The notes under the pieces: model-generated
Databases searched by the model: none
Seen by the model: the letters and a program-made list of their open reading frames with translations, nothing else
What the model was told of the DNA's origin: nothing
Position numbers and translations under genes: made by a program
Shown: positions 7,665 to 15,460 of the stretch, piece by piece
Layout: every line of letters starts with the position of its first letter
Numbering within the stretch: position 1 is the first letter of the stretch
Origin: Opitutia bacterium
GTDB lineage: Bacteria > Verrucomicrobiota > Verrucomicrobiia > Opitutales > JANYEO01
Direction of reading: 5' to 3'
DNA length: 19,301 nucleotides
Assembly: GCA_025363025.1 (NCBI GenBank)
Contig: JANYEO010000165.1
Span: 1 to 19,301, forward strand

Positions 7665-8569
7665 TACCCTAAAGATAAGCGCTTTAAAAATTTGGCCAAG
7701 ACCTCATACGCCTTAATCAGAGAATCACCCTCTGCTTTTTGATTATAATTGGTATTCACATTCACATCATAGGTATAAACATCTCCCGAGGCATTTTCAA
7801 TAAATTCAATCCCGGCTACTTCGATGGATTGCTGCTTCAAAAACTGTTCGTACCGCTCAATTAAGGGACTTGAAAAATTTTGCAGGACTTCAAATTTACT
7901 TTGAGCCCCTACAGCACAGAATTGATCTCCTATTGCACATGCATCTGCAGGGCACAAATCAAAACCCCCGCTAGCATCAATGCGAACGGCATACACAAAT
8001 TGCCCATCAATAAACTCTGCACGTGTAACAAAACCATCCCTTGCGCGAATATACTCCTGAGCGATCCATATCCCGTCAATCGAGTCTTCCGCTGAATCGA
8101 TGATACTTTGAAGAGCCGCCGCATCTTTAATTAAAGTAACGCCTGCGCCCTTCCCCCCCCTGTTGGGCTTTAAGATAAAAGGATAAGGCAAGGTTAAGTT
8201 CATCAACTGGTCCTTCCCTAAAATGATCAGCGATTTAGGCGTTTTAATACCAGCATGCTCCAGCAAAAGGTATTGCTGCGTTTTACTCATCTCAAGGTGT
8301 AACGCCATAGATCCATTCACAACGCGCCTCTGATGGGCTTCTAACCAATTTAAAACAGCTAAAGCATAGGCGGGTGCATGCGCATTCCCTCTTGTATGAG
8401 CAGAAGGGCTCATCCGATTAAAAAAAACCCCCGCAGGAGGTGCTTTTTCTATCTCTAAAATTTGACCACGAGACAGATCATACTCTCCAAATTCCACGGC
8501 TTCTGCCTGAAGTGCAGCGCGAATAGGCTCTAGCCAAACTGTATTTTCGTGAATAATATATACTTTCAT
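7664..8569 (-). CDS. ATP-grasp family ligase (RimK/COG0189-like)
   Basis: 301 aa. ATP-grasp enzymes join a carboxylate to an amine or thiol through an acyl-phosphate. Seen here: an N-terminal Rossmann-like start MKVYIIHENTVWLEP; FFNRMSPSAHTRGN and RRVVNGSMALHLEMSKTQQY, typical of the uncharacterised COG0189 branch; the ATP-binding glycine loop FILKPNRGGKGAGVTLI; and a metal-binding end with GIEFIE and YDVNVNTNYN, equivalent to the E and ExN residues holding Mg. A longer frame begins at 8590, but the ATG at 8569 overlaps the upstream symporter stop as ATGA and gives the natural first strand. It is coupled on both sides to the symporter and the helical protein. The substrate is unknown; an amino acid or peptide is likely. 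Confidence 0.88.
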   Translation of the reverse strand: MKVYIIHENTVWLEPIRAALQAEAVEFGEYDLSRGQILEIEKAPPAGVFFNRMSPSAHTRGNAHAPAYALAVLNWLEAHQRRVVNGSMALHLEMSKTQQYLLLEHAGIKTPKSLIILGKDQLMNLTLPYPFILKPNRGGKGAGVTLIKDAAALQSIIDSAEDSIDGIWIAQEYIRARDGFVTRAEFIDGQFVYAVRIDASGGFDLCPADACAIGDQFCAVGAQSKFEVLQNFSSPLIERYEQFLKQQSIEVAGIEFIENASGDVYTYDVNVNTNYNQKAEGDSLIKAYEVLAKFLKRLSLG

Positions 8570-9666
8570 GATGCTTGTTTTTGTGAGCAAAGTGTGACAA
8601 CAACATCCCCCGTAACATTAGTTAAGGTGCGGAAGGCATTTAAAATGGGATCAATCGTTGCAACTAATAAAACCCCTTCGATCGGAAGCCCAACTGATTT
8701 TAAAACTAAAGGAAGCGTCATCAAGGCCCCACCTGAAATACCAGAGGTGCCTAAAGTGCCGATACTAGAAAGAATCCCTACGATTAAAATATCTCCTCCA
8801 GTTAATTCCACCCCTAATGCCTGGGCAAAAAAAACAGTGGTGGCTGTTAAATAAATAGACAAGCCATTCATATTGGATGAAGCCGCTATCGGAAGAAGGG
8901 CCTCACTCATAGATTTTGATAAACCTAACTTTTTATGTGCAGTATCTATCGTTACAGGCAACGCAAGTTTACTACTGCCTGTACTCAACGCTAACAGTTG
9001 ATAACTAACGCTCTGTTTCAAAAATGATTTAAATGAAATGCCAGAAAAAATACTGACCAAAAAGTTTAAAAAAATGATTTGAAGGGCAAAGCCACCTAAA
9101 ATCACCCCGCTCAACTTAGCGAGCAATGCAAATGTTTTGCTTTCTTGCATGCCGACACCCATCGAAATGATTGCAAAGATTCCAATGAATGAAAAATATA
9201 TCAAGAATTTTGCGATTTTGAATATAAACCTATTTCCTTGCTTTATGAATTCATGAAACAATTTGGTTTTTGTCTTATACTTGCGCACATACAGTGCACT
9301 CACAATAGCCACACCTATCACAAAAAAAACCGTAAAGTCGGCCTTAGCTTCTAAGTCACCAGGGTGAAATACCAAAACAAGTCCAAGGCCTGGCTTTAAC
9401 CAAAAACTAAGTCCCAGCCCTATTGTAACAGCTACAAATGCAGTCAAAATAGTAAATAACACAAATCGCATAATAACAGCAGAATCCACCTTGATTTCAC
9501 TTAAACTATGCGAAATAGCAAAATAAATCATAGGAAAGGCTATAATCTTAATCAAAAACAAAAAAACATCAGCCAAAGGCTTCAGATAAATTGTTTTTTC
9601 TTTTAAGACTAGCCCTGTCAAAACTGCAAAAATAGACGTACCAATTATTTTTCCAAAAAGTTTCAT
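8566..9666 (-). CDS. Divergent SLC1/DAACS-type cation symporter
   Basis: 366 aa, shorter than the usual 400-430, with loss in the TM3-TM4 region. About eight hydrophobic segments and both re-entrant hairpins can be traced: HP1 LSTGSSKLALPVTID (227-241) and HP2 SIGTLGTSGISGGALMTLPL (301-320). TM8 reads IDPILNAFRTLTNVTGD (338-354). Compared with the aspartate carrier GltPh, R346, T347, N350 and D354 match R397, T398, N401 and D405, but N343 replaces D394, which binds the substrate amino group. The TM7 signature NMDGT is NMNGL (265-269), altering a sodium and substrate site. The substrate is therefore unlikely to be plain Glu or Asp. It is the first gene of the operon. Its GC content (about 30% in places) is lower than that of the genes further left. 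Confidence 0.85.
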   Translation of the reverse strand: MKLFGKIIGTSIFAVLTGLVLKEKTIYLKPLADVFLFLIKIIAFPMIYFAISHSLSEIKVDSAVIMRFVLFTILTAFVAVTIGLGLSFWLKPGLGLVLVFHPGDLEAKADFTVFFVIGVAIVSALYVRKYKTKTKLFHEFIKQGNRFIFKIAKFLIYFSFIGIFAIISMGVGMQESKTFALLAKLSGVILGGFALQIIFLNFLVSIFSGISFKSFLKQSVSYQLLALSTGSSKLALPVTIDTAHKKLGLSKSMSEALLPIAASSNMNGLSIYLTATTVFFAQALGVELTGGDILIVGILSSIGTLGTSGISGGALMTLPLVLKSVGLPIEGVLLVATIDPILNAFRTLTNVTGDVVVTLCSQKQAS

Positions 9667-9706
9667 TATTAAAAAGCGTTTATTGTCAAATTTAACCCAA
9701 CTTAAC

Positions 9707-9754
9707 AGCGATTCGACAATTGCTTTTTAAACAACAATATACAGGCGAATCGCT
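9707..9754. repeat. Inverted repeat upstream of the symporter operon
   Basis: Perfect 9-bp arms AGCGATTCG (9707-9715) and CGAATCGCT (9746-9754) with 30 nt between, inside the 199-bp gap between the ruvC stop and the symporter start. It could be an operator, a leader structure of the operon, or the ruvC terminator, but no T-run follows. Confidence 0.5.
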
Positions 9755-9865
9755 CCTTTAAAGAAAGCGACAACAACAACTCTCGAAACCTATATAAAAC
9801 AAATAAAGCATATTAAACAGCTACTTTACTATGTGAAATTAAATTTAATGTCAATAATTTAATGA

Positions 9866-10447
9866 TCAAGCTATAGACTTAAAAGTCCAAGCATGGCACA
9901 AAGCGGTTGCAGCTGCGTCTGCTTCGTCTGACGGTAAACATGCTTTAAGCCTTAAATGTTGAGTCATCGTTCTGCATACCTGTTCTTTACTCGCTCGTCC
10001 AGAACCTACGGTGGCTTGCTTGATACGAAGAGGCGCATACTCAAAAACATCCCACCCTCGAAGATTAGCCGCTGCAATTGCCGCTCCGCGGGCCGCTCCT
10101 AATTTATGGACTATTTGAAAATTTTGAACATAAACCGTTGATTCTAAAGCAACATGTCCTTTTTCATAGCCCTCTAAAAGGCTACTTACAACTTGATATA
10201 TTTGCCCTAAACAATCAGGCAATGTATAACGTGCAGAAAAATTTAAGGTATGACTTTGTACTAAAGTCGGCATTCCTTTTTCTAGCTTTAATAAAGCAAG
10301 ACCGGTACCCCTTACACTAGGATCTATGCCTAGCACATAGCCGCTAAAAGGCTCTTTAATCTCTAATACAACCGGGCTAATAGCCTTGCTGATGCTCCCT
10401 GCCTTAAGATGAGTTGTCCATAACGCACGGTTGGATAAGCGTGCCAT
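9866..10447 (-). CDS. ruvC: Crossover junction endodeoxyribonuclease RuvC
   Basis: Resolves Holliday junctions with RuvAB during homologous recombination; a dimeric RNase H-fold nuclease. The four acidic catalytic residues are visible: D42 in LGIDPSVRGTG, E102 in VALEST, and D174 and D177 in PSDEADAAATALCHAW. The conserved Q-N-F...KLGAARGAAIAAA (108-127) and RIKQATVGSGRASKEQV (141-157) segments are intact. At 193 aa it is longer than the usual 160-175 because about 35 residues precede the first strand. No other ATG lies between, so the extension is either real or the true start is a non-ATG codon. It follows dnaN by 35 nt and is probably co-transcribed with it. Confidence 0.95.
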   Translation of the reverse strand: MARLSNRALWTTHLKAGSISKAISPVVLEIKEPFSGYVLGIDPSVRGTGLALLKLEKGMPTLVQSHTLNFSARYTLPDCLGQIYQVVSSLLEGYEKGHVALESTVYVQNFQIVHKLGAARGAAIAAANLRGWDVFEYAPLRIKQATVGSGRASKEQVCRTMTQHLRLKACLPSDEADAAATALCHAWTFKSIA

Positions 10448-10482
10448 AAAAATAGCTTTTCTATAGACCTATAAATTGAATA

Positions 10483-11613
10483 TTAATTAGATCTAAGCGG
10501 CATGACCACACAAAGAAAATCCTCTGATGTTTTAAATACACCAGGGCTTAAGTCATCCTTAAATTCAAAAGCAACCTCATCCTGAACAAGCGCTTTTAAA
10601 GGATCCATTAAAAATTGAGGGTTAAAAGAAACTTGAACCTCAGGCCCTTCATAACTAATGGCCATTGATTCATGCGATTCCCCAACCTCTGGGCTAGATC
10701 CGCTTACTTCAAGTAAATTTGTACTGACACGCACCTTAACGGCATTATGACGATCACTTGATACAAATGAAGCACGCTCGATACAATCCAAGAAAAGCTC
10801 GCGCTCAATACGAATACGTTGAGCCGTTTCCGAAGGAATCACTTGTTTATAATTAGGAAATTGGCCTTCAACTACTTTTGATATCAAAGTAATATCATCA
10901 ATAAGTCCAGATTTACTCCCCTCTTCTTCTAACTGAATAATAAAAGCCACTTGTCGACCATTAAAGGTCATCCGTAGCATATTTCCCTGATTCAACACAC
11001 GGCCCAACTCCCCCACTGTTTTAGCGGGTAAAATAACCCCTGAACTCTCTTCGGGTGCAGCCGTAATAACCTGTGAAACAAACGCTAAACGACGACCATC
11101 TGTCGCTACCAAAGAAAGTTTTCCTGCATTAAAATGAAAGTAAACCCCATTTAAAATATAGCGATTTTCATCCGTTGACTGAGCATAAGCAACCGAACGC
11201 AACATACCTTGAAGCACGTCAGGTGAAAGGGACAAAGTATGTTCGCCAATGGGCATAGATAAAGGCGGAAAATCATCTATAGCCATACCCATTATACGAA
11301 AAAGCGATCCACCCGAAGTTATTTTTGCCTGATTATGCACTGAAGCATCCAATAAAACTTCATTCTGCGGTAATGATTTAACAATTGTAGCTAAACGACG
11401 CGCAGGCAGTGTTAAAGCACCTGGAGTAATTACTTCAGCCTTAATATGACACCGTATGCCCATATCAAGGTTTGTCGTTGTAAAAGTTAATCGATCCCCT
11501 TCTGCCTGCAATAACACATTGCTTAGTATAGGCATTGAAGGACGCGAACCTACAACATTGAGTACTTGTTGTAAGCCAGCAGTGAAATGATCTCTTTGAA
11601 TGCGTAACTTCAT
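10483..11613 (-). CDS. dnaN: DNA polymerase III subunit beta (sliding clamp)
   Basis: 376 aa, normal length for the ring-shaped clamp that tethers the replicative polymerase to DNA. The three repeated clamp domains are recognisable. Landmarks include ALTLPARRLATIVKSLP, DDFPPLSMP near the domain 1/2 boundary, ENRYILNGVYFHFNAGKLSLVATDGRRLA (the classic clamp segment), EGQFPNYKQVIP, and the C-terminal CVVMPLRSN, close to the usual VMPMR end that forms part of the partner-binding pocket. The start ATG is the only good one and lacks a Shine-Dalgarno. The gene reads away from a 442-bp AT-rich gap that probably contains its promoter. dnaA, its usual partner, is not adjacent. Confidence 0.98.
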   Translation of the reverse strand: MKLRIQRDHFTAGLQQVLNVVGSRPSMPILSNVLLQAEGDRLTFTTTNLDMGIRCHIKAEVITPGALTLPARRLATIVKSLPQNEVLLDASVHNQAKITSGGSLFRIMGMAIDDFPPLSMPIGEHTLSLSPDVLQGMLRSVAYAQSTDENRYILNGVYFHFNAGKLSLVATDGRRLAFVSQVITAAPEESSGVILPAKTVGELGRVLNQGNMLRMTFNGRQVAFIIQLEEEGSKSGLIDDITLISKVVEGQFPNYKQVIPSETAQRIRIERELFLDCIERASFVSSDRHNAVKVRVSTNLLEVSGSSPEVGESHESMAISYEGPEVQVSFNPQFLMDPLKALVQDEVAFEFKDDLSPGVFKTSEDFLCVVMPLRSN

Positions 11614-11725
11614 TTTAATGTGTTCAAATAAAAAAGAGACTCTCTTCTTCTGGCAACGTTTTAAAATATTATCTTTTTAAGAGTTATCCGTTGTTTTATA
11701 GATACTATATTCTTTAATTTAAAAG

Positions 11726-11756
11726 ACTAACAGTATTACTATTATGGGCTGTTAGT
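11726..11756. repeat. Inverted repeat in the putative origin gap
   Basis: Perfect 8-bp arms ACTAACAG (11726-11733) and CTGTTAGT (11749-11756) separated by 15 nt. It could be a protein-binding site or the end of the mnmG transcript. Confidence 0.5.
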
Positions 11757-11874
11757 AAGTTAATGAGTTTATAATCTGTTGGTGCATAGTTTTTAATAGA
11801 TTATATTTTTTGAAGTAACTACATTAATTAAAGGTCTATAAAACTTGGAAAAGAGGAAAATAGTATTTAATTGG

Positions 11875-11931
11875 CCAATAAGTTTAAGTTATTGGTAGTT
11901 TTTGCAAAGGTTATTGATCTGTTATTGGTAG
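11875..11931. repeat. TTATTGG repeat cluster in the putative origin gap
   Basis: An inverted pair CCAATAA (11875-11881) and TTATTGG (11889-11895) with a 7-nt spacer, followed by a direct repeat GTTATTGGTAG at 11888-11898 and again at 11921-11931, 33 bp apart. A related TTATTGA lies between at 11911. Such spacing suggests iterated binding sites, possibly for an initiator or a dnaN regulator. Confidence 0.5.
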
Positions 11932-11955
11932 AGATTATTTATTTAGGATATAATG

Positions 11956-11975
11956 ATGGTCTTAACTGAGACCAT
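11956..11975. repeat. Inverted repeat ATGGTCT/AGACCAT
   Basis: Perfect 7-bp arms at 11956-11962 and 11969-11975 around a 6-nt spacer. It is compact enough for a dimeric regulator or a small hairpin. Confidence 0.5.
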
Positions 11976-12006
11976 AAATTTATGTCAATAAACTGGATTT
12001 TTATTC

Positions 12007-12024
12007 TAATATAATATTATATTA
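12007..12024. repeat. 18-bp all-A/T palindrome, possible DNA-unwinding element
   Basis: TAATATAATATTATATTA is a perfect palindrome made only of A and T, in the most AT-rich part of the gap (12001-12050 has 7 G/C in 50). It is 31 bp from the mnmG stop codon. This composition fits an unwinding element or simply an unconstrained intergenic region. Confidence 0.45.
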
Positions 12025-12055
12025 AAGCCATGAGATTATATTATTGAATAAAATC

Positions 12056-13939
12056 TTATTTTTGCTGCGCTCTTAGGAAAATAGCCAATACATTAATGTC
12101 GGCCGGATTAACTCCACTAATGCGGCTGGCTTGAGCTAAGGTTAAAGGTTGTATGGCAGTTAATTTTTCTTGGCTTTCGATGCGAAGTCCTCGAATGGCA
12201 TAATAATCGAAATTTTTTGGAAGTTTTATATTTTCTAAATTAGTATTTTTTGCAATTTGCCTTAAGTCTCTATCTAGATAGCCTTTATAGCGAACTTGAT
12301 ACAGTATTTCATCACGTGTTGCTTCTGAAAGCTTATTAAATTTGATTGGAAGGAAGCTATAATTGATTGCTAAAGGGTCTCGGCGAATAGAATTGGCAAA
12401 TGTACCTCCAGTGTGAGTTGTTTTTTCTATGAATTTAACCCAATGCAAAGTGTCGTTTACTTTGGCTTCTATTGCTGAAATACGTTTATTTGAGACTATT
12501 TTTAATCGTTGTGTATGATTTAATAGTCGATGTTCCGCGCTTCCCGCATTCAGTAAGAGCCTATATTCGGCTCGACTGGTAAACATTCTGTAGGGCTCTG
12601 TTGTGCCTTTTGTCACTAAATCATCGATTAATACACCCATGTAGCTTTCATGGCGTTGCATGATAAAGGGTGTTTCGTTGCGTATTTTAAGAACAGCATT
12701 AACGCCTGCGATAAATCCTTGGGCTGCGGCTTCAGCATAGCCGGTTGTTCCGTTTATTTGGCCTGCAAAAAACAAATTTTCGATATTTTTTGTTTCGAGC
12801 GTGGGTGTAAGTTGGGTGGGGATAACGAAATCATATTCGACGGCATAAGCGGGGCGAATTATATGAGCTTTTTCGAGCCCCGGCACGGTTTGTATGATTT
12901 CTAGCTGAGTGTCGAAGGGGAGGCTTGTTGAGAGGCCGTTTATATACCATTCGTCTGTATTTCGGCCTTCTGGTTCTAAAAATACACGGTGGGTGTCTTG
13001 TTTTTCAAATTTAACACATTTATCCTCGATGCTGGGGCAGTAACGAGGTCCTGTTCCTTTTATGTCCCCTTTGTATAAGGCCGATCGATGGAGGTTTTTG
13101 TGAACAACTTCAGCTGTGGTTGGGGTTGTGTGAGTTGTCCAGCAGGAAATGCGAGCTTCTCCTGGCTTCCATCCGAGTTTACTTTGGCCAAAATGTTCCA
13201 CGTGGAACAAATCTTCGTCTCCTCGGGTGTCGTAAAAACCAAAAAAGGTGGGCTTTGTGTCCCCCGGCTGCTCTTCGCATTTCGAAAAGTCAATAGAACC
13301 ACCTAATATTCGAGGTGGAGTGCCTGTTTTGAAGCGCCCCAGTTCAATGCCGGCTGATTTAAAACTATCTGATAGTGTTTTTGCTGAAAAATCCCCCATG
13401 CGTCCGCCTTCGGATTTGGCATCTCCCACGTGCATAAGGGCCTTTAAGAATGTGCCCGTAGTTACAACGAGCGCGCGTCCATAAAAATCCACGCCTAGAT
13501 GTGTTTTTACCCCAACGGCTTTTCCTTTTTCGAAAATAAGGTCAGTGGTAACACCCTGAAATAAAGACAAGTTCGCCTGAAGCTCAATAATGTGCTTTAA
13601 TCGGTATTGATAGGCCTTTTTATCGCATTGGGCTCGCGGTGATTGAACTGCTGGGCCCTTGGAGGCATTTAAAAGACGAAATTGAATGGCTGTTGTGTCA
13701 GCATTGATTCCCATTTCGCCTCCTAATGCATCGAGTTCCCTGATCATGTGCCCCTTGGCTTCGCCTCCTACTGCCGGGTTGCAGCTCATTTGGGCGATTG
13801 TATCGAGGTTTCCGGTCAGCAGGAGTACATCTGCCCCCATGCGTGCCGCAGCGAGTGCGGCTTCGCAACCCGCATGGCCCGCTCCACACACAATAACGTC
13901 ATAGGGGGCTTTTGCCCCTGTTTTTAATATACCTTTCAT
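12056..13939 (-). CDS. mnmG: tRNA uridine-5-carboxymethylaminomethyl(34) synthesis enzyme MnmG
   Basis: FAD-dependent partner of MnmE; together they install carboxymethylaminomethyl groups on wobble U34 of several tRNAs. 627 aa, the normal length. The dinucleotide-binding GAGHAGCEAA (19-28), SCNPAVGGEAKGHMIRELDALGG, signature GPRYCPSIEDK and signature AGQINGTTGYAEAAAQGFIAG are all intact. The C-terminal MnmE-binding helical domain is complete (RYKGYLDRDL, ISGVNPADINVL). The open frame reaches a TTG at 13951, but the ATG at 13939 has AGGA just upstream and overlaps the mnmE stop as ATGA, so it was chosen. The + strand over this gene is G- and T-rich, opposite to dnaN though both genes are on the minus strand. 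Confidence 0.98.
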   Translation of the reverse strand: MKGILKTGAKAPYDVIVCGAGHAGCEAALAAARMGADVLLLTGNLDTIAQMSCNPAVGGEAKGHMIRELDALGGEMGINADTTAIQFRLLNASKGPAVQSPRAQCDKKAYQYRLKHIIELQANLSLFQGVTTDLIFEKGKAVGVKTHLGVDFYGRALVVTTGTFLKALMHVGDAKSEGGRMGDFSAKTLSDSFKSAGIELGRFKTGTPPRILGGSIDFSKCEEQPGDTKPTFFGFYDTRGDEDLFHVEHFGQSKLGWKPGEARISCWTTHTTPTTAEVVHKNLHRSALYKGDIKGTGPRYCPSIEDKCVKFEKQDTHRVFLEPEGRNTDEWYINGLSTSLPFDTQLEIIQTVPGLEKAHIIRPAYAVEYDFVIPTQLTPTLETKNIENLFFAGQINGTTGYAEAAAQGFIAGVNAVLKIRNETPFIMQRHESYMGVLIDDLVTKGTTEPYRMFTSRAEYRLLLNAGSAEHRLLNHTQRLKIVSNKRISAIEAKVNDTLHWVKFIEKTTHTGGTFANSIRRDPLAINYSFLPIKFNKLSEATRDEILYQVRYKGYLDRDLRQIAKNTNLENIKLPKNFDYYAIRGLRIESQEKLTAIQPLTLAQASRISGVNPADINVLAIFLRAQQK

Positions 13940-15300
13940 TTTCCTATACAAAAGTTGCCAAAAAGTCGGTCGAGAATTTGTTCGTTTTCAATTTTTCCTG
14001 TAATTTCGCCTAGGGCGTCGATAGCCAATCGTAAATCACTTGCCATAAGCTCGACAGGTTTTTGTAGCCCGTCTTGTCCTTTGGCATCGTTTAAGTGCTC
14101 ATAGGCTTTACTAATGGCTGCTCCATGGCGGGTGTTAATCAATAAATCATCTTCGCTCGGGTGTATTAGTTGGTTTTCGATGGTTGATTGTATTACGCTA
14201 GCTAAATCATCAATGCCTTGTCCTGTTTTAAGAGATAGCAGTATTTTGGTATGTGCTGCAAGAGCCGGATGAATGTTAAAGTGAGGGTGGCACGACAGGT
14301 CGCATTTATTAATTATTAACAACGTGCGTTCTGAGGTTAGTCGGTCCAATAATGATTGAGGCAAATCTGGCCAGGGTGCGCTTTGATCAAATACCCCTAT
14401 ATAGAAATCAGCCGCTTCGGCTTGTTGAATGGCTCGTTCAATACCTTGGGCTTCTAGTGGGTTGTCGGATTCTCTTATTCCAGCTGTATCAACGAGTTGC
14501 AATGAATATTGGCCTATTATAATGCGTTCAACGATGTAGTCTCTTGTCGTGCCAGGTTCTGCGCTTACCAAGGCGCGTTCGTGCCCAGCGAGTATATTGA
14601 GTAGGCTACTTTTGCCTGCATTAGGGGCTCCAATGATAACGGTTTTAATGCCATCGCATAGCAGGGGAGCTTGCTGGCGATTTCGTAAAAGTTTTTTCAC
14701 CGAAGCAATGACTTTACTTAAGTCTTGCAGGGGCCCTTCTTTGTCTTCTGGAGGCAAGTCCTCTTCAGGGAAATCAATATAGGCTTCGGTTTGGGCTAAG
14801 AGATTTAATACTTGATCGACTAGTTCATGAACTCGTTCACCGAGGGCCCCTTGAAGTTGCCGCTGGGCGAGAAGAATGGCACGGTCGCTTTTAGCGCGAA
14901 TGAGGTCTGCTATGGCTTCGGCTTGGGTTAGGTCTATTTTTCCGTTTTCAAAAGCGCGCCGAGTGAATTCCCCGGGCTCAGCCACACGGCAGCCCTGTTT
15001 GATTAAGTCCGCCATCAATCGATTGATAATGAGAGGATTTCCGTGACAGTTAATCTCTAGCATCGCTTCGCCCGTATAAGAGCGTGGAGCCTCAAAATAA
15101 CTATAGGCACAGTGATCCAGAGGGTGCCCCTCGACGCCTTGGTAGTAGCCTATTTTGACGCTTCTTGCGGGCGGGGTGCCCTCGAGCTTGAATGCGGTTT
15201 GTGTAATGGGTGCCGCCAGGGGACCGCTTACTCGAATAAGGGCAATCGCAGATTCCCCCATAGGAGTTGCAAGTGCCATAATAGTATCTCCCCAAGACAT
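13936..15300 (-). CDS. mnmE: tRNA modification GTPase MnmE
   Basis: 454-aa GTPase that acts with MnmG on wobble uridines. The N-terminal folate-binding domain starts with DTIMALATPMGESAIALIRVSGP and contains LTQAEAIADLI (124-134). The G domain has G1 GAPNAGKS (224-231), G2 TTRD (251-254), G3 DTAG (271-274) and G4 NKCD (331-334). The C-terminus is FGNFCIGK with the family's conserved cysteine (C451). The start at 15300 preserves the family's usual DTI strand, though a GGGGAG element 8 nt before an internal ATG (15279) is a better ribosome site. Its stop overlaps the mnmG start. The 160 bp upstream (15301-15460) hold nothing recognised beyond its presumed promoter. Confidence 0.98.
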   Translation of the reverse strand: MSWGDTIMALATPMGESAIALIRVSGPLAAPITQTAFKLEGTPPARSVKIGYYQGVEGHPLDHCAYSYFEAPRSYTGEAMLEINCHGNPLIINRLMADLIKQGCRVAEPGEFTRRAFENGKIDLTQAEAIADLIRAKSDRAILLAQRQLQGALGERVHELVDQVLNLLAQTEAYIDFPEEDLPPEDKEGPLQDLSKVIASVKKLLRNRQQAPLLCDGIKTVIIGAPNAGKSSLLNILAGHERALVSAEPGTTRDYIVERIIIGQYSLQLVDTAGIRESDNPLEAQGIERAIQQAEAADFYIGVFDQSAPWPDLPQSLLDRLTSERTLLIINKCDLSCHPHFNIHPALAAHTKILLSLKTGQGIDDLASVIQSTIENQLIHPSEDDLLINTRHGAAISKAYEHLNDAKGQDGLQKPVELMASDLRLAIDALGEITGKIENEQILDRLFGNFCIGK

Positions 15301-15460
15301 AGTTTTAGAATGAGCTGAATGTGACTGACGCGTAGAGATCGCCTTTTATGGTGGTTACAGTGGCAAGGACTGAGCTTAGGTCAAGCAGAGATGAATGAAA
15401 TGTTATATTGATTGATTGTAGGGGTATTATGTACTTACATAGAGATGCTAGTTGAGCTGC

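Larger units (their letters stand above)
11614..12055. other. Putative replication origin (oriC) and dnaN upstream region
   Basis: 442 bp without a gene, about 25% GC by hand count and 86% A+T over 12001-12050, against 40-50% in surrounding genes. It lies between dnaN and mnmG, a pair often near oriC. The strand skew changes sign here: in 10501-10740 I count C 60, G 36 on the plus strand; in 11701-12000 G 53, C 22; in 12601-12840 G 57, C 43, although genes on both sides are on the minus strand. Three perfect short inverted repeats and an 18-bp A/T palindrome lie inside. No canonical DnaA box (TTATCCACA) is present. The nearest forms are TTATCCGTT (11684-11692), TTTTGCAAA (11900-11908) and TTGAACACA on the minus strand (11619-11627). 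Confidence 0.55.

Noticed and set aside
8566..9666. Horizontal transfer of the symporter because of low GC
   Set aside because: dnaN and the 3' part of mnmG are also AT-rich, so the dip looks like a broad trend around the putative origin rather than a foreign island.
12650..13904. Several plus-strand open frames opposite mnmG
   Set aside because: They are antisense shadows of a well-conserved full-length mnmG; the translations show no independent motifs.
13936..13951. A longer mnmG start at TTG 13951
   Set aside because: The ATG at 13939 has a better ribosome site and the typical 4-nt overlap with mnmE.
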